Positions 1-10,552 of a stretch of DNA of 64,000 nucleotides are shown here, in pieces; positions within the stretch are counted from its first letter, which is position 1, and every line of letters starts with the position of its first letter. A model generated the notes under the pieces. That model saw nothing but the letters and a program-made list of their open reading frames with translations. It was not told the origin of the DNA and made no database searches. The translations under genes were made by a program, and so were the position numbers. The stretch is from an uncultured Spirochaetia bacterium (GTDB lineage: Bacteria; Spirochaetota; Spirochaetia; CAKZLE01), in contig CAKZLE010000004.1 of assembly GCA_937125225.1 (NCBI GenBank), positions 62,001 to 126,000 on the forward strand, in the 5' to 3' direction.

Positions 1-74
1 TCCATCGGATTCGGTTTTAGTGATTAATAGCAAATAAGGTTGTTCCATCAAAAAGGCACTTTTGCACTCTGATC

Positions 75-1868
75 TCAGGCCTCCTTTGGGCATACCTGAT
101 TCTTACCAGCTCTTTTTGCCTTATAGAGCTCTTCATCTGCTCTATCTATGACAGAAGAACAGGAATCTCCCTGTTGATAGGTACTGACACCAAGAGAGAT
201 CGTTTGATTCGGGCTTATAGGGAATTTCGTCTCAGAGGCATTCATTCTCAGATGCTCAGCCATGATAAGCGTCTTTGCTAGAGCTGTCTCAGGACATAGG
301 ATCAGGAACTCCTCTCCTCCATACCGATATACCGTATCGGTGACCCTGATAGAACTCTGTAGTCTTCTAGCGATCTTCTTGAGAACCTCATCTCCCTCAC
401 TATGTCCATAATTGTCATTGACCTCTTTAAAATCATCAATATCCAATAAGATGAGAGAGAACGTCGATCCATATCGCCTAGCTCGTTCGATCTCCTGGGA
501 TAATAGTTCATCTAGCTTCAGACGATTATAGAGACCTGTGAGCTTGTCTGTGACCGATAGGAGCTCTACCTTCTTCTTATCAGTGATATCCTGACCAATC
601 GAAGTATACCCGATAAGGGTCTTTTCCAGATTATAGAAGGGAATCAACTGCACATCTACCCAGAAGCAATTACCATCTTTGGAGACCTTTTCGATCTCCC
701 CTGAAAAGACTGAATGAGACCTGATCTTCTCCATGATAGCCTCATAGAGCATATCAGACATATTGCTGCTCCAAAGCTCCCTGAACTGCCTACCTAGAAG
801 TTCATCACTCTCATACCCACTCAAAGCACAGAAGGCAGCAGAGACTTCAATGATCATTCCCGTCATGTCGATACTCAGAGATATGATATTCTTGTCTATA
901 AGAGAGAGATATTCCTTCATGGAGCTTTCCATATAGATCCTTTTCTTTATCTCACGCTTCAACCGTCTGTTGATACGATTGAAGCAAAGGATAATAGTTA
1001 CCCCTATGAGTGCCGCGATGAAGATCACTAGGAGTATGTCCTTAAGTTGGATCCCGTGTTCATAGCGAACTGAGAAGTAGGAATCTGTGATCGAATTCTT
1101 TGTAGCTTCTGGGATTGCCTCTAACCCTTTATTGATGATCGAGACTAGTTGAGGCCAGTCGTCACGGATAGCCATCGCATTGGCATGGTTTCCAAAGGGG
1201 GTAGGTGCGGCGATCTTCACGTTATGGAGATCGTTCTGCTTGATGAAGAAACTTCCGGTAGCAAGATTCCCTATATAGGCATCGACCTCTCCCACCGCTA
1301 GAGCCTCTATTGCTAGTTCAGTGGCATGAATCCCTGAATATGGTCTTAAGAGGATCTCAGGATAATTGGTCTCAAGGAGGCTTTGCATGACAAATCCCTC
1401 CTGTACGGCTACAGTCTTTCCATAGAGGTCTCTTATCCCAGAGATGAAGTGTGAATCGTCACGGGTGAAGATGACCCAAGGAGGTGCCACATATTCTGTA
1501 GTGAAGAGCATATGCTCTTTTCTCTCTTCAGTGATCTTTGCAGTGAGGATGAGATCTATATCTTTCTTCAAGGAAAGAGCCTCTAATGCATCAGTCCATT
1601 TCTGTGGATAGGAGACTAGGGTGTAGTCAATATCTAGTCGATCGAAGATGTAGGATATGTAATCAACAGAGATTCCACGATAACTATCATTATCACTCAT
1701 ATGATAGGGGGGCCAATTAGCCACCCTGACAATCACAGCATGCCCTTCCTCGAGCCAAGTGGTCTCTGCAGCAGTCAGTGAGATCGACTCCTCAAAAGAG
1801 GGTTGATCTGCAGAGAGGGAAAAAGAGGTCAGTAGGATAAAGACAATAAGAAAAATCTTTGTTTTCAT
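75..1868 (-). CDS. Membrane diguanylate cyclase with periplasmic solute-binding sensor and PAS domain
   Basis: 597 aa. Seen: a signal peptide (residues 1-20), a bacterial family-3 solute-binding domain (about 45-265, starting with VRVANWPPY), one membrane helix (about 278-296), a PAS domain (about 315-430) and a C-terminal GGDEF domain. The active-site loop is GGEEF at 517-521, and an RxxD inhibitory site (RVTD, 508-511) lies just before it. Family knowledge: such proteins sense an amino-acid-like ligand in the periplasm and make cyclic di-GMP in the cytoplasm, with product inhibition through the RxxD site. The ligand is unknown. It is transcribed alone, divergent from ptsP, with about 170 bp between the two starts. 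Both motifs are intact, so it is probably catalytically active. Confidence 0.92.
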   Translation of the reverse strand: MKTKIFLIVFILLTSFSLSADQPSFEESISLTAAETTWLEEGHAVIVRVANWPPYHMSDNDSYRGISVDYISYIFDRLDIDYTLVSYPQKWTDALEALSLKKDIDLILTAKITEERKEHMLFTTEYVAPPWVIFTRDDSHFISGIRDLYGKTVAVQEGFVMQSLLETNYPEILLRPYSGIHATELAIEALAVGEVDAYIGNLATGSFFIKQNDLHNVKIAAPTPFGNHANAMAIRDDWPQLVSIINKGLEAIPEATKNSITDSYFSVRYEHGIQLKDILLVIFIAALIGVTIILCFNRINRRLKREIKKRIYMESSMKEYLSLIDKNIISLSIDMTGMIIEVSAAFCALSGYESDELLGRQFRELWSSNMSDMLYEAIMEKIRSHSVFSGEIEKVSKDGNCFWVDVQLIPFYNLEKTLIGYTSIGQDITDKKKVELLSVTDKLTGLYNRLKLDELLSQEIERARRYGSTFSLILLDIDDFKEVNDNYGHSEGDEVLKKIARRLQSSIRVTDTVYRYGGEEFLILCPETALAKTLIMAEHLRMNASETKFPISPNQTISLGVSTYQQGDSCSSVIDRADEELYKAKRAGKNQVCPKEA

Positions 1869-2038
1869 GTGTTGAATAATTCTCTCATTTATTCATTTTA
1901 GATGAACTCATACTAGGATGCAATCATTATTAGCCTTTAGTAGCAGAAAACACCGAAAGATACTTAAATGTTCAGTACTCCTTGATGATGGCTTACGATA
2001 TCATTTGACCCCAATCCATCCTCCGATTACTATAGGGT

Positions 2039-4270
2039 ATGGGAAAGAATCATTGCTCACTACTATTACATGACATATCAGAAAGGATCTATCTTTTCGA
2101 GACACCAGAAGAGGTCGATGGCTTTCTTACTGAAGCTATAACGTTGCTGATGGGGGAGTCTGGTGCCTCTCTAGGAGCGGTCTTCGTACGGGATGATCGT
2201 TCACAGGAGTTGGTCTTCCGTGTCGGAATTGATGACGAGGGCTACTGGGACCGGTCGATCTGCAGTAAAGATCAAGCTAGCAGGAGATTTCGTTATGATG
2301 GGACTGATCTTGGAAGGGCCTTTAGAGAGGGGGCGACCCGGTTTCATACCTATAGTGAGGATGATGAGGCTCATCCATTAAAATCTAAGATCCTCATTCC
2401 GATCATTAGAGGGCCAGAGAAGATGGGAGTCTTCATCATGGCTCATAAAGATGCTCATGCGTTCTCGGATGTCGACCATGAAGATATACTCAATACCTCA
2501 TCTCTGTTAGGGGCGATGCTCGCTGAATCTACGATGTTGATCAATGAAGGTGCTAAGGAGCCGAGTACTCTTGAAAGAGGACCTTCCGTGATCAAAGGGA
2601 TAAAGACCTCTGAAGGTCTTGTTGAAGGTAGGGCTTTGCCTATCTGGTCAGATACGAACAGCGCTGTAGAACATTTACCACCCCAAGGGACTCCACAAGA
2701 GGAAGAGGCTCTCTTCAATAGGTCTCAGAGTCTATCTTTAGAGCAGTTAGAAGAGATGCAGAATGCATCTGCAGCGATCGACTCAGAGATCATCTCTCTC
2801 ATCTTCACCGCTCAGTACTATATGCTCAAAGATGAGAGTCTAACCAATAAGATCCTTACCCGTATCAAAGAGGGCTTCTCTGCACCGGATGCAGTCCATG
2901 CGGTGATAGATGAATATGCTGAGATCTTCTCCAATATGAAAGAACTCAGATTCGCTGAGAAGGCTCAGGATGTGCGGGACCTGGGCTTTAGACTCATCAC
3001 CAATATGGGGAAACCACGTGATGAGGGTTTTTCCTATAAGGGCCAGATTGTCCTTTCGAGACATATATACCCATCAGATCTTTTCAGACTCGCAGTAGAG
3101 AAGGTCGCTGGACTCGCACTTCGAGGTGCCGGAGTGACTGCTCATATCTCGATACTTGCACGATCTCTCAACCTCCCTGTACTCGTGACTGATGATAAAG
3201 ATCTCTTAGAGATCCCAGAAGGGACCCCTCTATTACTAGATGCTACAGGCGGTAGACTCTATATACGACCGACTGAAGAGACTATCACGAGTGTTAGAAA
3301 ACAAAGGGCATTGAAGCTGTCAGTGAGAGATTTCTATATGCTCAAGGGCAGCACCTCTGATGGAGTCCATGTGCATGTTGCGGCAAATGTGAACCTCCAT
3401 AATGATGCTAAGGTCGCAGTCGCTCAGGGAGCCGAGGGTATAGGGCTGTATCGATCAGAGTTCCCCTTCATCTTAAAGAAAGACTTTCTCTCTGAAGAAC
3501 AACAATATAGAATCTATAAATCGATTATCGATACCCAGCAGGGAAAACCGGTGATCATGAGGACCACCGATATCGGTGGGGATAAACTCCTCAAGGGACG
3601 TTCTGAAGAGGAGACCAACCCCTTCCTTGGAGTCCGGGGGATCAGGTTCTCTCTAGCGAACCGGGAGATGTTCCGTAACCAGCTGAAGGCTATGCTACGA
3701 GCAGGGGCTAACGCTGATCTGAGTATCATGGTTCCTATGGTTACCGATGTGGAGGAGATACTTACCGTAAAAGAGGAGCTAGCTCTTTGCATCGAACAGC
3801 TCAAGAACAGGAAGGCAGAATTCAATCCTGCACCAAGACTCGGTGCGATGATAGAACTGCCCTCTGCTGCTATGGCAGTCGATGAGTTGGCAGAAGAGAC
3901 CGACTTCCTCTCTATCGGTTCCAATGACCTGACGATGTATCTCCTAGCGATAGATCGGACCAATAAGAATCTTAGCCATCTCTACAGGAGTTACCATCCT
4001 GTCGTGCTGAAAGTACTTGCTCAGATTGCTGAGAAATCCGGTGATAAGATCAGTGAACTCTCCATCTGTGGAGAGGCCGCATCAGACCCAGTACTCTTAC
4101 CCTTTCTCCTCGGTATCGGTATCAGAAAATTGAGTGTGATCCCTTCTAAGATAGAAGAGGTCAAGCGAAATCTGTTCAACTACTCCATTGAAGAGGCTGA
4201 GAAGATCGCACAGCAGATGCTCTCGATCAGGCGTATAGGAGATATGGAGAAGTATATCAAAGCATTATAG
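2039..4270 (+). CDS. ptsP: PtsP-type phosphoenolpyruvate-protein phosphotransferase (GAF + enzyme I)
   Basis: 743 aa. An N-terminal GAF-like domain (about 10-165) precedes the enzyme I modules. The phosphohistidine motif GVTAHISILARS places the active His at 369. The PEP-binding barrel follows, with RTTDIGGDK (508-516), GAMIELPSA (602-610), SIGSNDLTMY (625-634) and the catalytic Cys in ICGEAA (C677). This is the EI-Ntr architecture: phosphate passes from PEP to a regulatory HPr-like carrier. No HPr or EIIA gene lies nearby, so the partner must be elsewhere. The start used is ATG 2039; the upstream TAGGGT is a weak ribosome-binding site, so the N-terminus is less certain than the domain assignment. 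Confidence 0.9.
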   Translation: MGKNHCSLLLHDISERIYLFETPEEVDGFLTEAITLLMGESGASLGAVFVRDDRSQELVFRVGIDDEGYWDRSICSKDQASRRFRYDGTDLGRAFREGATRFHTYSEDDEAHPLKSKILIPIIRGPEKMGVFIMAHKDAHAFSDVDHEDILNTSSLLGAMLAESTMLINEGAKEPSTLERGPSVIKGIKTSEGLVEGRALPIWSDTNSAVEHLPPQGTPQEEEALFNRSQSLSLEQLEEMQNASAAIDSEIISLIFTAQYYMLKDESLTNKILTRIKEGFSAPDAVHAVIDEYAEIFSNMKELRFAEKAQDVRDLGFRLITNMGKPRDEGFSYKGQIVLSRHIYPSDLFRLAVEKVAGLALRGAGVTAHISILARSLNLPVLVTDDKDLLEIPEGTPLLLDATGGRLYIRPTEETITSVRKQRALKLSVRDFYMLKGSTSDGVHVHVAANVNLHNDAKVAVAQGAEGIGLYRSEFPFILKKDFLSEEQQYRIYKSIIDTQQGKPVIMRTTDIGGDKLLKGRSEEETNPFLGVRGIRFSLANREMFRNQLKAMLRAGANADLSIMVPMVTDVEEILTVKEELALCIEQLKNRKAEFNPAPRLGAMIELPSAAMAVDELAEETDFLSIGSNDLTMYLLAIDRTNKNLSHLYRSYHPVVLKVLAQIAEKSGDKISELSICGEAASDPVLLPFLLGIGIRKLSVIPSKIEEVKRNLFNYSIEEAEKIAQQMLSIRRIGDMEKYIKAL

Positions 4271-4389
4271 AGAACTGCGATCTCTCAGCTACCTCATGCA
4301 GATACATAAGGGCCTCTGATCTGATCTATTAGATCGCTTTTGAGTTTGGTTGACCGGTTCCTGATAAGATGATCATAAGGGGGGGATAC

Positions 4390-4884
4390 ATGGAGAGAAT
4401 AAGAATACACCATTTCTTCGATATCATCAGGGATCATGGTAAAGGAAAGCTTCTGAAGCCCCATCCATATGGACATGCCTATCATACGGTAGGGAACAGA
4501 CTCATTTCAGGGGAGATCGACCAGATTCGTTTGGTTATTGAGAATGATGATATCTGTTGTGACTGTAGTAAACTCGTTTCCGGACACTGCATCGATACCA
4601 TACACCATCGAGCAGATTTCACCTCAAAGGAGAAGTTCAATGATTATCTTGATTCAAGGATCATGAAGACCCTTGGATTGGAAGGGGGACAGATCATTTC
4701 TATTGAGGCACTGCTAGACCTAACCTGTATCTATCTTGACCATATCGAGGATCTCTATGAGGGGAATGATCCTGAACATACAAGAACGAGAGCTGTAAAC
4801 GTTACAAGAGGTACCCATCTCATGAAGGCCATCATATCAGGAAACCTCTCTCAGTATACGACTGAGGAGAATGAGAATGGATGA
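4390..4884 (+). CDS. DUF1284-like cysteine-containing protein
   Basis: 164 aa from ATG 4390, chosen over the in-frame ATG at 4369 because a G-rich ribosome-binding site (AAGGGGGGG) sits just upstream of 4390. The sequence opens with RIRIHHFFDII and carries the pattern DDICCDCSKLVSGHC near the middle. That fits the DUF1284 pattern of an N-terminal His-rich motif followed by a CxxC...C cluster, possibly binding metal or an iron-sulfur cluster. The function of this family is not established. It lies about 120 bp after ptsP on the same strand, but nothing ties the two functionally. Family assignment is by eye. Confidence 0.6.
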   Translation: MERIRIHHFFDIIRDHGKGKLLKPHPYGHAYHTVGNRLISGEIDQIRLVIENDDICCDCSKLVSGHCIDTIHHRADFTSKEKFNDYLDSRIMKTLGLEGGQIISIEALLDLTCIYLDHIEDLYEGNDPEHTRTRAVNVTRGTHLMKAIISGNLSQYTTEENENG

Positions 4885-5100
4885 TTGAAGATCGGTTATT
4901 TCATAGATCCCGTAAAGAGTACATCATTGGTGTCCAGTAGTATAAAAGCATAGTCTATAGACTCTTCTACAAGCAGGGGGACTTGTGAAGTTCCTTTTAT
5001 TCTTCTCATCTTACAGATTCCATCAATGCACCTGAATTCTTGCTGGCAAATAGTATTTAGTATATAGTTACTAGATGTATATAAGATTCTCGATAACTGG

Positions 5101-7452
5101 ATGAACTGTATGGGTATAAAGCGTAATGTGTTTGAGTGGTCTGGCAGTCATGCAATCCTTATAGTAGTCATAACAGCTGTTCTCACCATATGCTTAGGAT
5201 TCTCTGCTCTCAGGATCACACTGGATTCGAATATTCAGAATCTCGTCCCTGAAGATGACGGGGTAAAGATGATCCTTGAGCAACATGGGTTTGAAGAGGG
5301 CACCTACCGGATACTCATTCTGGCTATTGAGAGTGGGCAGAAAGACATATTTGACCTAGAGGGCCTTCAGTTATTCGAACAAGTCATCCATGAGATCGAA
5401 GCTCTCGATGGTATAGAGGAGAGTATCAATCCCTTCAATTCGATATCCTTCAAAAAAGAGGGATCTAGGCTAGTCGTCTCCACATCAGGGCCGGATGGTA
5501 GAGCTCCCAGGAATCAATCTGAACTTGAGATCTATAGAAAAGCATTTGTCGGAGATCCCACACTTGTAGGGACTGTAAGGTCAGAGGACTCTTCAATGAT
5601 CTCAACCTATTTCTATTGCGATAGCATTGATGATACTCAGCTGTTCATGCAGGAATTCAATCTATTGATCGAACCTCTGAAGCAATATTACTCTGTCTAT
5701 GCCAGTGGTGATCATGTATTCACTGCAAGGACAGAGACCTATATGTCAAAGGATCTCTCAATTCTCCTTATCCTCAGCAGTCTATGCATTCTCATCTTCT
5801 TCTATCTTGGGTTCAGATCCTTACGAGCAGTCATCCTTCCCTTTATGAGTGTCATCATCGGGACGATCTGGAGTCTGGGGTTGATGGTACTCTTTAAGAT
5901 CGAATTGACTATTATAGGAATCATGATGCCTCCTTTGGTAATAACCCTTGGTACCTCCTACAGTATTCATCTTCTCAATGAGTATTATCGCTCTATGCCC
6001 CAAAAGATAGTGGATACCCGCTGGATCACGCTGGGGGTCATGAGAATATCTGGGACGATACTCATGGCAAGCCTTACCACTGCTGTAGGGTTCTTGAGTC
6101 TCCTGACGACTTCTTTGAGCCAGACCCGTGATTTTGGCCTTGCATCTGCCTTCGGTATCGTCAGTTGTGCTGTTCTCTCGCTCTTCTTCCTTCCTGCTGT
6201 TCTGACACTACTACCTTCACCAGCCTCAAAACATACCGACTCAGTTCGTAATGGGTTACTGACTCGATTGATGGGTAGGCTAGCAGAGAGAATCTATGAA
6301 CTACGTTTACCTGTTCTTGGAGTTCTCGTCTGTATACTAGGGGTATTCTTCATAGTGAATCCCCATATGACGCATCAATCAGATTACCTGAACTATTTCC
6401 CTGAGAAAGAACCGATGGTTCAGGAGCTCAAATACCTTACAGAGAGACTTGGTAGTTTTCAACCAGTCAACATCACCTTGAAAGCTCCGAACGATCAGAA
6501 AGAATATTTTCTTCAGAATGATATAGTGTTGAAAGTCTCAGAATTTGAGAAGGAACTACTTTCAGACCCCTCTGTTCAAAGGGTCAGATCCTATATCAGT
6601 TATCTGAAAGATATCAATTATATTATGAGTGGTGAATCGGTATTACCTGAAAGCCGTGGTCTTACGATGGTCGTGAGTCGATTATTCAAGTTGTTCGATC
6701 TTCAAACCACCGATGCCATGGCAAAGACCTTGATCGATCAGGATTACTCAGAGATCACGATCAACTGCATCGTTCGTAATCCAGAAACAGGACTTCTCGT
6801 GAATGACCAGGCCTTTCTTGATCTATACACTCATATGAATGCCACCATTGAAGAGTACCTTCCTGCTGAGATCGAACATGAGGTATGGTGTAATGCCCTC
6901 ATCTATCTTAATCTCAGCAATATAATCAATGAAGATCAGCTTATGTCGGTATTACTCTCGATGCTCTTCATATTCCTCACAACGTTCGGGATCTTTCGAG
7001 TCTTCCGCTATAGTCTCCTAGTTCTAGTTCCGTTGACCTTCGGATTGATGATGAATACGATCTTCATGGTTTCATTTGGGATTCCCCGAGATATGATAAC
7101 CCTCATGGTATCTAGTGTAGCGATCGGGGTAGGTGTAGATGATGCGATTCATTTCATGCTTCAATATATCAAGCAGAGGAAACGGTATGAGAGTAATATT
7201 CGATTGGCTCTGATCTCTACCCTGAAGATCACCGGGAGACCTATTCTCCTCACGACCATCTCTATCTTTGCCGGTATGATGGTACTCACAGCGGCTAGTT
7301 TCAAGGGAATCGCCGTCTTTGGCCTACTTGTCTCGGTCGCTCTTGTATCGACGATGCTAGGGACTCTTATCTTCCTTCCTGCGATCCTTGCGGTATTCGG
7401 TAAAAGGAAGGATCAACGTATCCTAAAGATTCCAGGAGACAAAGAGTTGTGA
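5101..7452 (+). CDS. RND superfamily exporter (MmpL/HAE3-like)
   Basis: 783 aa with the twofold RND layout: TM1 near residues 17-37, a large extracytoplasmic loop, a helix bundle at about 218-375, then a second TM at about 400-420, a second loop and a final bundle at about 640-770. The motif GVGVDDAIHFM in the second bundle and GTSYSIHLLNEYY in the first are typical of the MmpL/HpnN/hydrophobe-exporter branch, which moves lipids and other hydrophobic compounds using the proton gradient. There is no membrane-fusion or outer-membrane partner gene next to it. It is convergent with a PaaK-like adenylating enzyme, 45 bp away. An alternative start is ATG 5110; neither has a strong ribosome-binding site. 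Confidence 0.85.
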   Translation: MNCMGIKRNVFEWSGSHAILIVVITAVLTICLGFSALRITLDSNIQNLVPEDDGVKMILEQHGFEEGTYRILILAIESGQKDIFDLEGLQLFEQVIHEIEALDGIEESINPFNSISFKKEGSRLVVSTSGPDGRAPRNQSELEIYRKAFVGDPTLVGTVRSEDSSMISTYFYCDSIDDTQLFMQEFNLLIEPLKQYYSVYASGDHVFTARTETYMSKDLSILLILSSLCILIFFYLGFRSLRAVILPFMSVIIGTIWSLGLMVLFKIELTIIGIMMPPLVITLGTSYSIHLLNEYYRSMPQKIVDTRWITLGVMRISGTILMASLTTAVGFLSLLTTSLSQTRDFGLASAFGIVSCAVLSLFFLPAVLTLLPSPASKHTDSVRNGLLTRLMGRLAERIYELRLPVLGVLVCILGVFFIVNPHMTHQSDYLNYFPEKEPMVQELKYLTERLGSFQPVNITLKAPNDQKEYFLQNDIVLKVSEFEKELLSDPSVQRVRSYISYLKDINYIMSGESVLPESRGLTMVVSRLFKLFDLQTTDAMAKTLIDQDYSEITINCIVRNPETGLLVNDQAFLDLYTHMNATIEEYLPAEIEHEVWCNALIYLNLSNIINEDQLMSVLLSMLFIFLTTFGIFRVFRYSLLVLVPLTFGLMMNTIFMVSFGIPRDMITLMVSSVAIGVGVDDAIHFMLQYIKQRKRYESNIRLALISTLKITGRPILLTTISIFAGMMVLTAASFKGIAVFGLLVSVALVSTMLGTLIFLPAILAVFGKRKDQRILKIPGDKEL

Positions 7453-7497
7453 ACGGTAGTGTGATCCATCATATGCTGTGAGATGGCCAAATCTTCA

Positions 7498-9141
7498 TCA
7501 AGTCAGAGATTTTACCAGTTTTCTACTGGTCTTCCTTGAGAAATCGACTCGGTCTTCCACAGTGAAGATATGACGAGGCTTGAGTTGTCCCAACGAAGAG
7601 GTAGAATCAATCTTATCAAGGATCTCTGTCTGTATTTCACTGAATGCTTCAGGGTGTGTGATACGTATCTCAAGTAACCCCATACTCTCTGCTGATTTGA
7701 CCGTCTCTGTCTCATCTTGGGTCTTATACATCAGGGCCTTTCGTACCTTCTGGTCATACCCCTCAATATTATCAGGTATCTGTTCCGGATAGATCAGGAA
7801 GATCAGCGGACCAGGCCCTTTATCCCCATTCCTGACTCGAAATAGTTCCCACCAGGCAATATTGTGAAGTGAGAGGAGCGCCTGTTGTATTTGAGGAGTA
7901 TAAATCTTCTTCCCCATGAAGGATCCCATCTCCTCATCAGTCTCGAAATCGATAGCATCTGCAGAGCGTGCGATAACCCGTATTGCCGGGGCCGGTACAG
8001 GTTCAGAGAGTTCTTTGGGGTATAACAGTGCAGTCTCGGGAGTGAATGCTCTGAGAGGTTCTGCGATCTCCAGCAGATCCCCAGTGGCATAACGAAACAG
8101 AGGCAGTGCCTCTCCCGGGCGGGAGATGATGAGTTCTCCAGTCATCCCTTTCTCCCATTTGTACCAGGGGATGGTCTGAACCCCATAGTCTGGATCCTTC
8201 TTTGCCTTATAGACTTCTAGAGGGTCAGCGAGCTCTGCATAGAGTGCCGGCATCAACAAAGCAAGGGCATCATCACGCTTATTCAAGGTAGCACCGATGA
8301 TCGGCACTTCAGTACTTCCATAGACATCATACATGCTGAGGTTCGGGAAGAATTCATGTATCATCTCTATATAGGAGGAGAGAGGTTCTGCATAGGAGAA
8401 CCCTATATACATATGTTCCATTGCCTGACTGAGCTTTTTGGTATTGAATCCTGACAGGACCATCTTAGCAGTGGGTTTGGCCAGGAAGGCTGGTAGATGT
8501 ATGTCATTCTTCAATACTCTCTCTACACTCTCATAGATATATTGTTGATCACGAACAGCCTTGCATATGAGAAAATAGGCTAGTGTTGGACCGGCAATGA
8601 CGTCAGCCCCTGAACTCTTTGAAGCTTTCTTCAGGGCTTTGATGAAGTCTAGTCCATTCTTGATGGGAGTATACATCCCTCCACTGGGTATGAATCGGTC
8701 TTTGACCAATTCAAGGAGTTTACCTGAGACCATCGGCATCTTGGAACCGAAATTCCAGAAGGAGAGATCCGACCTGACTCCTGTTAACCATGCATAGGCT
8801 GCCCAGATGTCGGCTAATGAGTCAGTATCCTCTTTAGTATAATAAAAGGTCTTTGAGACCCCTGAATACCCTGAAGTCTTAAAACAGTAGGTGTGAGGTG
8901 TGTTCAAGACAGATCCGAGAGGGTGCTCATGCAAAGTACGTGTGATCTTTTCAGAGGATATGATTGGTAATCCAATCATCTCCTCAGGGTCCTTGATGAT
9001 CGGTAGTCTCTCACCGTATAGGAGCGTTGCTCTCCTCGCTTGTGTTGATATCTTCTTTAGTAGTGATCTGTGTTCTTCGATTCTCTGCTCAGGGGTGACA
9101 CAGAAGAGATCTTTTGCGATTTGAGAAGTTGTTAATGCCAT
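7498..9141 (-). CDS. PaaK-like adenylate-forming enzyme (acyl-CoA ligase family)
   Basis: 547 aa. A glycine/serine-rich motif reading TSGYSGVSKTFYYT near residue 110 corresponds to the nucleotide-binding loop of phenylacetate-CoA ligase-like proteins, and MYDVYGSTEVPIIG near residue 280 is the usual acid-rich A5 motif. A C-terminal region with KPRHIFTV and a final SRKTSRKLV matches the lysine-containing lid of this superfamily. It probably activates a carboxylate as an acyl-adenylate; substrate and acceptor are not evident. It stands alone, convergent with the RND exporter and divergent from the MFS gene. The protein is about 100 residues longer than typical PaaK. A role in making or loading a lipid for the exporter would be a guess. 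Confidence 0.7.
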   Translation of the reverse strand: MALTTSQIAKDLFCVTPEQRIEEHRSLLKKISTQARRATLLYGERLPIIKDPEEMIGLPIISSEKITRTLHEHPLGSVLNTPHTYCFKTSGYSGVSKTFYYTKEDTDSLADIWAAYAWLTGVRSDLSFWNFGSKMPMVSGKLLELVKDRFIPSGGMYTPIKNGLDFIKALKKASKSSGADVIAGPTLAYFLICKAVRDQQYIYESVERVLKNDIHLPAFLAKPTAKMVLSGFNTKKLSQAMEHMYIGFSYAEPLSSYIEMIHEFFPNLSMYDVYGSTEVPIIGATLNKRDDALALLMPALYAELADPLEVYKAKKDPDYGVQTIPWYKWEKGMTGELIISRPGEALPLFRYATGDLLEIAEPLRAFTPETALLYPKELSEPVPAPAIRVIARSADAIDFETDEEMGSFMGKKIYTPQIQQALLSLHNIAWWELFRVRNGDKGPGPLIFLIYPEQIPDNIEGYDQKVRKALMYKTQDETETVKSAESMGLLEIRITHPEAFSEIQTEILDKIDSTSSLGQLKPRHIFTVEDRVDFSRKTSRKLVKSLT

Positions 9142-9229
9142 ACAGTATTGTAGAAGTCGGTTAGGATATAAGTCAAATACAAATTAATATTTATTTACAC
9201 GGAGGGGCGGGTACATTAGAATCATCTTA

Positions 9230-10552
9230 ATGATACCTAAAACACAAAGATCATATTATGGTTTCCTGCTTTTCTACCTGGGATTGTATGAGATCTTCGA
9301 CAGCTATTTGACTGTTGGTTATACTATGCATGTCTCTCTAGTCATAGATTATTTTCAGACTACACTCTCATCATATTATCAGGCTGTCGCTTTTGGTTCT
9401 CTTGGTCTGTTCTTCGTTGTCATGACCCTGATCCTTGCCGACTTGATCGGGAGGAGGATATTACTCATCATCGTCTTCTTTGGAATGGGTTTGAGTATGT
9501 TCTTCCTGAATCTGACTCAGACTATCGAACAGTATGGCTATGCATTATTCGCGATGTTCATCTTCTTCTCATCTGATCTTTGGGTGATCATCATCGCAGA
9601 GGAGGCTCCCCCAAAGAAACGGGCTCGATATTCTTATATCATATCATCAATCGGAGTCTTAGGTATCTTCCTGATCCCTCTATTCAAGGTGTTCCTGACC
9701 CAGGCATCCAATCCTGCATCATGGAAACGAATGACCTGGTTCGGTTGGCTGGCAATGCCTTTGAGTCTTCTAGGTCTATTGATCAAAGAGAATCCTTCGA
9801 ACATGGACCAGAGAGAAAGAAACGCCAGAGTAGAGTTACAGGATCGTAGATTCCGTGTTCAACCCAAAATGATTCTAAACCAGATGAAAGGACTCTTTAT
9901 TGAGAGAAGGTGGAAGACCTCTTTAGTCTTTATGGGAATAGGATTGCTCATCGGATTGAATGCTGCATCATTTCAGACGATAGAGAACTATTTGATGCAT
10001 ACATTGTCTCCGAGTTTTCCCGACCCTGAGATTCGAAAGAATACCATTGCACTCATTCTCACTGTTGCAAATGTGGGGGCGCTATCAGTATATGTATTTA
10101 CAGGATTACTGGCAGATAGATTCGGAAGGAAGCCGATCCTGCTTCTTTTTAGTTCCCTCTTTGGCTTTTCAGTATTCGGATTGGTGATTGCAGCTGAGAC
10201 AGGGATGATCATCATGCTCTACATCACTGTATTCACGGCCCAGATGGGCTACTGGGGATTGTTCTCGTTAGTTAAACTCTATAATGCTGAATGTTTTCCA
10301 GCAAGTGTACGGGGGACTGCAGCCGGTCTACGAACCATCATGTTTGCGATCGGGATGACAGTAGGAAGTCTGGTCGCAGCTCTTATGGTCTCCCGTTTCT
10401 CAGATTATATTGTCTATTTAGTCTATGCAGGGTTGTTCACTGCAGGGATCACCTATTTCTCTTTGATTCTGCCGGAGACAAAAGGTTTGGACCTGAGTGA
10501 CAAGGGTACCGATGGTCTGGTTTATGAGACCATTGAGAATGAAGCCTTTTAA
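9230..10552 (+). CDS. Major facilitator superfamily transporter
   Basis: 440 aa of mostly hydrophobic helices, with about 12 segments. The MFS signature between TM2 and TM3 reads LADLIGRR and recurs in the second half as GLLADRFGRKP; this internal repeat is diagnostic. The C-terminus ends with LPETKGLDLSD, a sugar-porter-like PETKG motif. A cytoplasmic loop of about 60 residues separates the halves (about 185-235). The fold is closest to the sugar/organic acid porter branch; the substrate is unknown. It is divergent from the PaaK-like gene and followed by a gene-poor stretch, so it is probably monocistronic. Confidence 0.85.
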   Translation: MIPKTQRSYYGFLLFYLGLYEIFDSYLTVGYTMHVSLVIDYFQTTLSSYYQAVAFGSLGLFFVVMTLILADLIGRRILLIIVFFGMGLSMFFLNLTQTIEQYGYALFAMFIFFSSDLWVIIIAEEAPPKKRARYSYIISSIGVLGIFLIPLFKVFLTQASNPASWKRMTWFGWLAMPLSLLGLLIKENPSNMDQRERNARVELQDRRFRVQPKMILNQMKGLFIERRWKTSLVFMGIGLLIGLNAASFQTIENYLMHTLSPSFPDPEIRKNTIALILTVANVGALSVYVFTGLLADRFGRKPILLLFSSLFGFSVFGLVIAAETGMIIMLYITVFTAQMGYWGLFSLVKLYNAECFPASVRGTAAGLRTIMFAIGMTVGSLVAALMVSRFSDYIVYLVYAGLFTAGITYFSLILPETKGLDLSDKGTDGLVYETIENEAF